DNA of 38,154 nt from positions 1-38,154 of the forward strand of contig JBJEPR010000196.1 of NCBI GenBank assembly GCA_051881335.1. The letters are read 5' to 3'. The notes below the pieces were generated by a model. The model saw only the letters and a program-made list of their open reading frames with translations. It searched no databases and had not been told where the DNA came from. How positions within the stretch are numbered: the stretch's first letter is position 1; each line of letters opens with the position of its first letter. Shown in pieces: positions 34,286 to 38,154 of the stretch. Position numbers and translations under genes: made by a program. This DNA comes from Fimenecus sp051881335 (lineage in GTDB: Bacteria > Bacillota > Clostridia > Oscillospirales > Acutalibacteraceae).

Positions 34286-34305
34286 CACATCGCATATGCG
34301 ATGTG
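34286..34305. promoter_or_regulatory. 20-bp perfect palindrome, candidate operator
   Basis: CACATCGCATATGCGATGTG reads the same on both strands. It lies between the surface-operon promoter and the divergent XRE regulator gene. Perfect symmetry without a loop suits a dimeric DNA-binding protein better than an RNA hairpin. The binding protein is unknown. Confidence 0.5.
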
Positions 34306-34339
34306 ACACAAGCGCGCGGGCGGGCGCGGATTTTCTCCG

Positions 34340-34490
34340 AAAACGGGTACCGAACGGCGAGGGCAAGCCCCCCTACACGCACACAATCGATTTCGTGCGT
34401 ACGGAACGGTCTTGAGCGTTCCGTAAAATTATATCAAATTACGCGGGCGCACACAGTTCGCTCCTACGCACGAAATGTATTTTGCCTAAA
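34340..34490. repeat. Degenerate interspersed repeats upstream of the XRE gene
   Basis: Contains GGAACGGTCTTGAGCGTTCC (34403-34422, imperfect copy of the GGAACGGTC palindrome), GCGGGCGCACACAGTTCGCTCCTACG (compare 23376-23405) and two inverted ACGCACGAAAT segments. No coding sequence is supported here. Confidence 0.6.
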
Positions 34491-34630
34491 TCATATGGAG
34501 CTTTCTCTTGACATTCTGCCGATTTTCATTTTTATTATATTAATTTTTGCAAAAAAGTCAACTATCCGTGAATTTTTTCAACCAAATAAAAATATATTAT
34601 ATAGTACAATGCCACTACGGAGGTGTTGAT

Positions 34631-34918
34631 ATGGTTGACTTTGGCAACAGAATTAAAACCTTACGCCTGCAAAATCATTTTACACAGGCGCAATTGGCAA
34701 GTCGGCTCGGCGTGACAAAATCCGTCATCAGCGCCTATGAAACCGGCTTGCGTATGCCGTCCTATGAAGTTTTAATTGCCATTGCGAAGCTCTTTAAGGT
34801 CAGCACGGACTTCCTATTGGGACAACAAAGCAACACAAATATGCTGGACCTGTCCGGACTGACTCCGGATGAAATAAAAGCATTGCGTGATTTGGTAAAG
34901 GCAATGCAGAAACAGTAA
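34631..34918 (+). CDS. XRE-family helix-turn-helix regulator
   Basis: ATG 34631 (95 aa) follows CGGAGGTG at good spacing; the frame continues upstream but has no ribosome site there. Residues about 6-62 form a Cro/C1-type HTH domain (RIKTLRLQNHFTQAQLASRLGVTKSVISAYETGLRMPSYEVLIAIAKLF), then a short helical tail (LTPDEIKALRDLVKAMQKQ) likely used for dimerisation. TTGACA at 34508-34513 has no good -10 box at 17 bp, so its promoter is uncertain. It is transcribed away from the surface operon, which makes it a candidate regulator of that operon, and it ends at a strong terminator. Confidence 0.9.
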   Translation: MVDFGNRIKTLRLQNHFTQAQLASRLGVTKSVISAYETGLRMPSYEVLIAIAKLFKVSTDFLLGQQSNTNMLDLSGLTPDEIKALRDLVKAMQKQ

Positions 34919-34931
34919 AATATGGTTTTGG

Positions 34932-34963
34932 TTCGGGTGCGTTTTCACGCACCCGATTTTTTT
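34932..34963 (+). terminator. Intrinsic terminator of the XRE gene
   Basis: TCGGGTGCG-TTTTCA-CGCACCCGA followed by seven T residues, 14 nt after the stop codon. Confidence 0.9.
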
Positions 34964-35000
34964 GACGCATTTCGGAAGCGGAGTCTGCGCACCGCAACAT

Positions 35001-35070
35001 AAAATTTAATTCATTCAGCCAATCGTAGGGGCGGTCGACCTCGGCCGCCCGTAATTTTGATGTGATTCTG
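35001..35070 (-). repeat. Composite palindromic repeat, partial inverted copy 3
   Basis: On the minus strand it reads ATTACGGGCGGCCGAGGTCGACCGCCCCTACGATTGGCTGAAT, matching the second half of the copy at 23409-23516. Confidence 0.78.
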
Positions 35071-35123
35071 CCCCTCTGGCACGGCTACGCCGTGCCCCCT
35101 CCCCAACAAGTGGGGAGGGTTAC

Positions 35124-35143
35124 GGAACGGTCAAGACCGTTCC
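35124..35143. repeat. Palindromic repeat, GGAACGGTC family
   Basis: GGAACGGTC-AA-GACCGTTCC followed by CTACGCACGAAAT; same core as 13811-13830. Confidence 0.8.
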
Positions 35144-35168
35144 CTACGCACGAAATCTATAGTGTGCG

Positions 35169-35267
35169 TGTAGGGAACAACCTTCGTGTTGTTCCGCGAA
35201 ATCACATTGAAATTTACGGGCGGGCGTGGAAACCCGCCCCTGCGATTGGTTGATAAATTAAAATTTT
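35169..35267 (+). repeat. Composite palindromic repeat, copy 2
   Basis: GTAGGGAACAACC..GTGTTGTTCCGCGAAAT, then AAATTTACGGGCGGGCGTGG..CCCGCCCCTGCGATTGGTTGATAAATTAAAATT, in the same order as 23409-23516. Together with the two preceding repeats it fills most of the 34964-35300 gap; no gene is supported there. Confidence 0.8.
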
Positions 35268-35325
35268 GCACTGCACCTCTCAAAATGCATCTGTGTGCCA
35301 ATCGGACGCCGCGTAAATTTCCCTC

Positions 35326-35354
35326 TTGCAACAGGCGGCGTTTCCTTGTATAAT
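35326..35354 (+). promoter_or_regulatory. Promoter of the NUDIX/multidrug-family genes
   Basis: TTGCAA (35326-35331), 17-bp spacer, TATAAT (35349-35354), about 70 bp upstream of the ATG at 35424. Confidence 0.83.
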
Positions 35355-35423
35355 AAATGGCAGATTATCTTTTGCAGACGGGCGTATTGCTCGTTTCCTG
35401 CGTTGTAAGGAGTCGTACAACAG

Positions 35424-36158
35424 ATGCTGGGTAAATTTGTCAGAGTGCGGGTTACCAAACCCATCGGGCGCTTTGACCGTGATACCGGCGTGAAGTATCT
35501 GCTGAATTACGGCGTCGTTGAAAGCGGCCTCTTGCCGCATTCGCCCGTTGCGGGCGCGTACATTTTGGGGGTAGACCACCCCGTGCGCAATTTTGACGGC
35601 CGCGTCACAGCAGTCATTAAAGATAAAAAGCGTCATGCCGTGTATCTGGTTGTTGCCCCGAAATCCAAGCGCTACATTATTCACGATATTGCGCCTGCCG
35701 TCAGCTTTATGCATAAAGGCCGCGGTGTTTCCATAGAATGCTTTTATGAGCGTTCGTGCGGCGCGGTGGTGTTTCGCGATATCAACGGCGAAAAGCGCTT
35801 TTTGCTAATTAAAAACAAGCGCAGTGCCCATTGGGGATTCCCGAAAGGCCATGTGGAAGAGGGCGAGACCGACGAGCAAACCGCCGCGCGCGAGGTGCTC
35901 GAAGAGACGGGTCTGCACATCTCGATTTTCCCCGATTTCAAGGCGAAGTCTAATTACACCATTCAGGGACGGATTGATAAAACCGTGCTGATTTTCTTGG
36001 CGACCACCACCGACACGCAAACCGTTATACAGCAAAGCGAAATCGAGGATTACATTTGGCTCGGATACGACGCGTGCTTAAATACGCTCAATTACGAGAA
36101 CGACAAAAGCATTCTCACCCGTGCAAAGGCGTATATGGACGAGCACGATTTATATTGA
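35424..36158 (+). CDS. NUDIX hydrolase with N-terminal inorganic-pyrophosphatase-like domain
   Basis: 244 aa. The NUDIX box is exact: G142-HVEEG-E148 ... REVLEETGL (156-164), in the context WGFPKGHVEEGE, which resembles the MutT/Ap4A hydrolase group, so the substrate is probably a nucleoside polyphosphate. Residues about 1-80 resemble small Firmicutes pyrophosphatase-like proteins (TKPIGRFDRDTG, LNYGVVESG, AYILGVDHPVRNFDGRVTAVI). Those proteins usually have DAYILG; here GAYILG (Gly44), so this part may bind rather than cleave. AAGGAG lies 11 nt before the ATG, a long spacing. The next gene starts 19 nt after its stop. Confidence 0.88.
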   Translation: MLGKFVRVRVTKPIGRFDRDTGVKYLLNYGVVESGLLPHSPVAGAYILGVDHPVRNFDGRVTAVIKDKKRHAVYLVVAPKSKRYIIHDIAPAVSFMHKGRGVSIECFYERSCGAVVFRDINGEKRFLLIKNKRSAHWGFPKGHVEEGETDEQTAAREVLEETGLHISIFPDFKAKSNYTIQGRIDKTVLIFLATTTDTQTVIQQSEIEDYIWLGYDACLNTLNYENDKSILTRAKAYMDEHDLY

Positions 36159-36177
36159 GAAACAAAGGAGAACCGCT

Positions 36178-36675
36178 ATGGCTGAAACCCTTGCCCAAGC
36201 CCTTGTGGAGCTGTTTCAGGACAAAATCCCGCCGGAACTGACGGCATTCGTGATTTCACTGCTGCCGATTTTGGAGTGCCGCGGCGGTATGATTGCCGCA
36301 CGGCTGTTGGAAATGCCGTTTTTAAAGGCGTTTGTGATTTGCTATATCGGCAATATGCTGCCCATTCCGTTTATTATTTTGTTTATCAAAAAAATATTCG
36401 AGTTTCTGCGGCGGTTTAAATTTTTTGAAAAAATCATTGTAAAATTAGAAGGCAAAACCGAACGGAATAAAGACAAGGTGCTCCGCTACAAATCTTGGGG
36501 GCTGTTGCTGTTTGTCGCCATTCCCCTGCCCGGCACGGGCGGCTGGACGGGCGCTTTGATGGCGGCGCTGTTGGACATTGATATGAAACGCTCGCTCCCG
36601 ATTATCGCGCTGGGCGTGTTTATTGCGGGGTTGATTATGTCGTTTTTTACCTACGGCATTTTCTCTATGGGCTAA
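36178..36675 (+). CDS. Small multidrug export-family (COG2426) membrane protein
   Basis: ATG 36178 (165 aa) is preceded by AAAGGAG; upstream in-frame codons overlap the NUDIX gene. It has about four or five membrane helices with the family's conserved stretches LLPILECRGGMIAARLL, YIGNMLPIPFIILFI and PLPGTGGWTGALMAALL. The family name comes from a drug-resistance link in one member; the transported compound is not known and transport itself is not proven. It forms an operon with the NUDIX gene and is followed by a terminator. Confidence 0.87.
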   Translation: MAETLAQALVELFQDKIPPELTAFVISLLPILECRGGMIAARLLEMPFLKAFVICYIGNMLPIPFIILFIKKIFEFLRRFKFFEKIIVKLEGKTERNKDKVLRYKSWGLLLFVAIPLPGTGGWTGALMAALLDIDMKRSLPIIALGVFIAGLIMSFFTYGIFSMG

Positions 36676-36689
36676 ACCAATATGGATTT

Positions 36690-36720
36690 CAGCGTACCCG
36701 TTTCGGTACGCTGATTTTTT
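36690..36720 (+). terminator. Intrinsic terminator after the COG2426 gene
   Basis: CAGCGTACC-CGTTTC-GGTACGCTG followed by ATTTTTT. It ends just before the ribosome site of the DUF951 gene. Confidence 0.85.
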
Positions 36721-36737
36721 CAAAAGAGGTGTTTTTT

Positions 36738-36932
36738 GTGGATGTACGCGTCGGCGATATTTTGGAAATGAAAAAGCCGCATCCTTGCGGCAACAAAACA
36801 TTTTTGGTTCTGCGCGTCGGTATGGATTTTCGTCTGCGGTGTCAAAACTGCGGCAGAGAAGTGATGGTGCCGCGCGTGAAAATTGAAAAAAACATTAAAA
36901 AAATCCAACGGAAAGATGACGAACAGGTATGA
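36738..36932 (+). CDS. DUF951 family small protein
   Basis: GTG 36738 (64 aa) is chosen over GTG 36729, which overlaps the AGAGGTG ribosome site. The sequence DVRVGDILEMKKPHPCG, VLRVGMDFRLRCQNCG and PRVKIEKNIKKI is typical of DUF951 (YyzM-like), a short single-domain protein of Firmicutes. Cys20 and the CxxC pair at 38/41 could bind a metal. Function is unknown; the fold resembles KOW/SH3-type nucleic-acid binders. It overlaps prfA by 4 nt (ATGA), so the two are translationally coupled. Confidence 0.9.
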   Translation: MDVRVGDILEMKKPHPCGNKTFLVLRVGMDFRLRCQNCGREVMVPRVKIEKNIKKIQRKDDEQV

Positions 36933-38005
36933 TAGAAAAGTTAGAGGGCATTGAAGAACGCCTTGCCGCCGTCAACGCGGAACTTTGCGAGCCGTCGGTT
37001 GTAAACGACCAGCAAAAATACGCCGCTTTGATGAAAGAGGCAAAGCAGTTGACGCCGATTGTCGAAAAATTTTGCGCGTATAAAGCCGTGAAAGCCGCAA
37101 ATGACGAAGCGCGTGCCATTTTAGACGAAAGCGGCACAGACCGCGAGCTGCGGGAATTGGCGCAGGCGGAATGGGAAGAAACAAACGAAAAATTAGAAAA
37201 ACTCAACGAAGAATTGAAAATCTTATTGTTGCCCCGCGATGAAAATGACGATAAAAATGTCATTGTGGAAATCCGCGGCGGCGCGGGCGGCGAAGAAGCG
37301 GCGCTGTTTGCGGGCTCGCTTTACAGAATGTATACGATGTACGCCGAAGCGCACGGGTTTAAAACCGAAATCATCAACGCCAACGAAACGGAATTGGGCG
37401 GCTTTAAGGAAATCAGTTTCACCGTCGAGGGCGAGGGCGCGTATTCGCGCTTGAAATTTGAAAGCGGCGTGCACCGCGTCCAGCGCGTGCCCGAAACCGA
37501 AAGCCAAGGGCGCGTGCACACTTCGACTGCGACGGTGGCGGTGCTCCCCGAAGCCGAAGAAGTCGAATTTGAGTTAGACCCCGCCGACTTACAGATTGAT
37601 GTGTTCCGTTCCAGCGGCGCGGGCGGACAAAAGGTCAATAAAACCTCGTCGGCAATTCGGGTAACGCATCTGCCCACGGGTATGGTGGTTGAGTGTCAGG
37701 ATGAACGCAGTCAGTATAAAAACAAAGACAAGGCGTTGAAAGTTTTGCGTTCGCGGTTGTTGGACATTGAACGCGAAAAGCAAAACGCCGAAATCGCGGG
37801 CGAGCGCCGCAGTCAGGTCGGCACGGGCGACCGCAGTGAGCGCATTCGTACCTACAACTACCCGCAGGGGCGCGTGTCCGACCATCGCATCGGCTTGACG
37901 CTTTACAAAATCGAGCAGATTTTAAACGGCGATTTGGACGAAATCATTGACGCGTTGATTACCGCCGACACCGCCGAAAAGTTGAAGGCAAATCCGAGCG
38001 AGTGA
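36929..38005 (+). CDS. prfA: Peptide chain release factor 1
   Basis: 358 aa, full length. It recognises UAA and UAG and triggers peptide release. The codon-recognition tripeptide of RF1 is PxT, here Pro188-Glu-Thr190 (E. coli PAT). The catalytic GGQ is at 232-234 in SSGAGGQKVNKTSSAIR, the target of PrmC methylation. PrmC is not seen in the remaining 149 bp of the window. Translation is coupled to DUF951 by a 4-nt overlap. The sequence from 38006 to the end (149 bp) holds no recognised gene or clear terminator; GACAAATTTTGTC at about 38090 is a short palindrome. Confidence 0.97.
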   Translation: MIEKLEGIEERLAAVNAELCEPSVVNDQQKYAALMKEAKQLTPIVEKFCAYKAVKAANDEARAILDESGTDRELRELAQAEWEETNEKLEKLNEELKILLLPRDENDDKNVIVEIRGGAGGEEAALFAGSLYRMYTMYAEAHGFKTEIINANETELGGFKEISFTVEGEGAYSRLKFESGVHRVQRVPETESQGRVHTSTATVAVLPEAEEVEFELDPADLQIDVFRSSGAGGQKVNKTSSAIRVTHLPTGMVVECQDERSQYKNKDKALKVLRSRLLDIEREKQNAEIAGERRSQVGTGDRSERIRTYNYPQGRVSDHRIGLTLYKIEQILNGDLDEIIDALITADTAEKLKANPSE

Positions 38006-38154
38006 GTGCGTGAGCAACTGTGCATTGCACCGTGCGTTTCCCACCAATCGAACGAAAAAGCAGAAAACAATACCAAAAAAGCACGGTAGACAAATTTTGT
38101 CGGCTCTTTGTCAAATGTTGGGGAAAACAGTAAAAACAGAAATAAGAGATGAGC

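Noticed and set aside
34505..34630. Consensus promoter for the XRE gene
   Set aside because: TTGACA is present at 34508-34513, but the sequence 17 bp further is TTTATT and better -10 boxes are at 19 or 22 bp. Not strong enough to annotate.
38006..38154. Start of another gene after prfA
   Set aside because: No ribosome site with an open frame could be followed in the last 149 bp.

Overview
The window looks like a stretch of chromosome from a Gram-positive Clostridia-type bacterium, plausibly of the Oscillospirales/Ruminococcaceae. I infer this from gene content (an mreBCD-PBP2-minD-mgsA block, MecA, DUF951-prfA, proBA, bacterial aspS/hisS), strong AGGAGG-type ribosome sites, frequent TTG/GTG starts and vegetative promoters spaced at exactly 17 bp. 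No RNA gene, CRISPR array, transposase or phage gene was seen. From position 1 to about 34 kb every gene except one (a MecA-like adaptor) is on the minus strand; from about 34.6 kb to the end all are on the plus strand.

Layout, left to right. (1) 1-2.3 kb: a membrane-anchored metallophosphoesterase/PQQ-repeat protein cut by the window edge, and a propeller-like protein. (2) 2.6-5.6 kb: a P-type Ca2+/Mn2+ ATPase behind a yybP-ykoY (Mn2+) riboswitch whose terminator and competing pairing can both be read. (3) 5.6-9.5 kb: a divergent Rnf-like membrane trio (RnfD, RnfE, RnfA) without RnfB, C or G, followed by a GH-like anchored protein. (4) 9.6-10.1 kb: the MecA-like adaptor on the plus strand. 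(5) 10.1-13.7 kb: proB-proA-unknown membrane protein-rpe. (6) 13.9-17.5 kb: mgsA, hisS, aspS. (7) 17.6-23.2 kb: mreB-mreC-mreD-PBP2-minD behind a TTGAGA-17-TATAAT promoter and a 226-nt leader closed by a 15/16-bp stem.

(8) 23.6-34.1 kb is the most unusual part. A perfect-consensus promoter (TTGACA-17-TATAAT) drives one tight minus-strand operon: a single-pass membrane protein, a 1743-residue secreted protein, six small secreted proteins, and a secreted protein with a C-terminal membrane anchor. The six small proteins and the C-terminus of the giant protein share one beta-rich module of about 115 residues. Two of the small proteins carry calcium-loop-like insertions. No sortase, transporter or catalytic domain is seen. 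My inference is a cell-surface or matrix assembly built from a scaffold plus six interchangeable subunits. A divergent XRE-family regulator gene and a 20-bp perfect palindrome lie next to its promoter.

(9) 34.6-38.0 kb: the XRE regulator, a PPase-like/NUDIX fusion, a small multidrug-export-family protein, DUF951 and prfA. Intergenic spaces at 2.4-2.6, 13.8, 23.2-23.5, 34.3-34.5 and 35.0-35.3 kb hold short interspersed palindromic repeats, including two 91-bp copies of the same element in opposite orientation.
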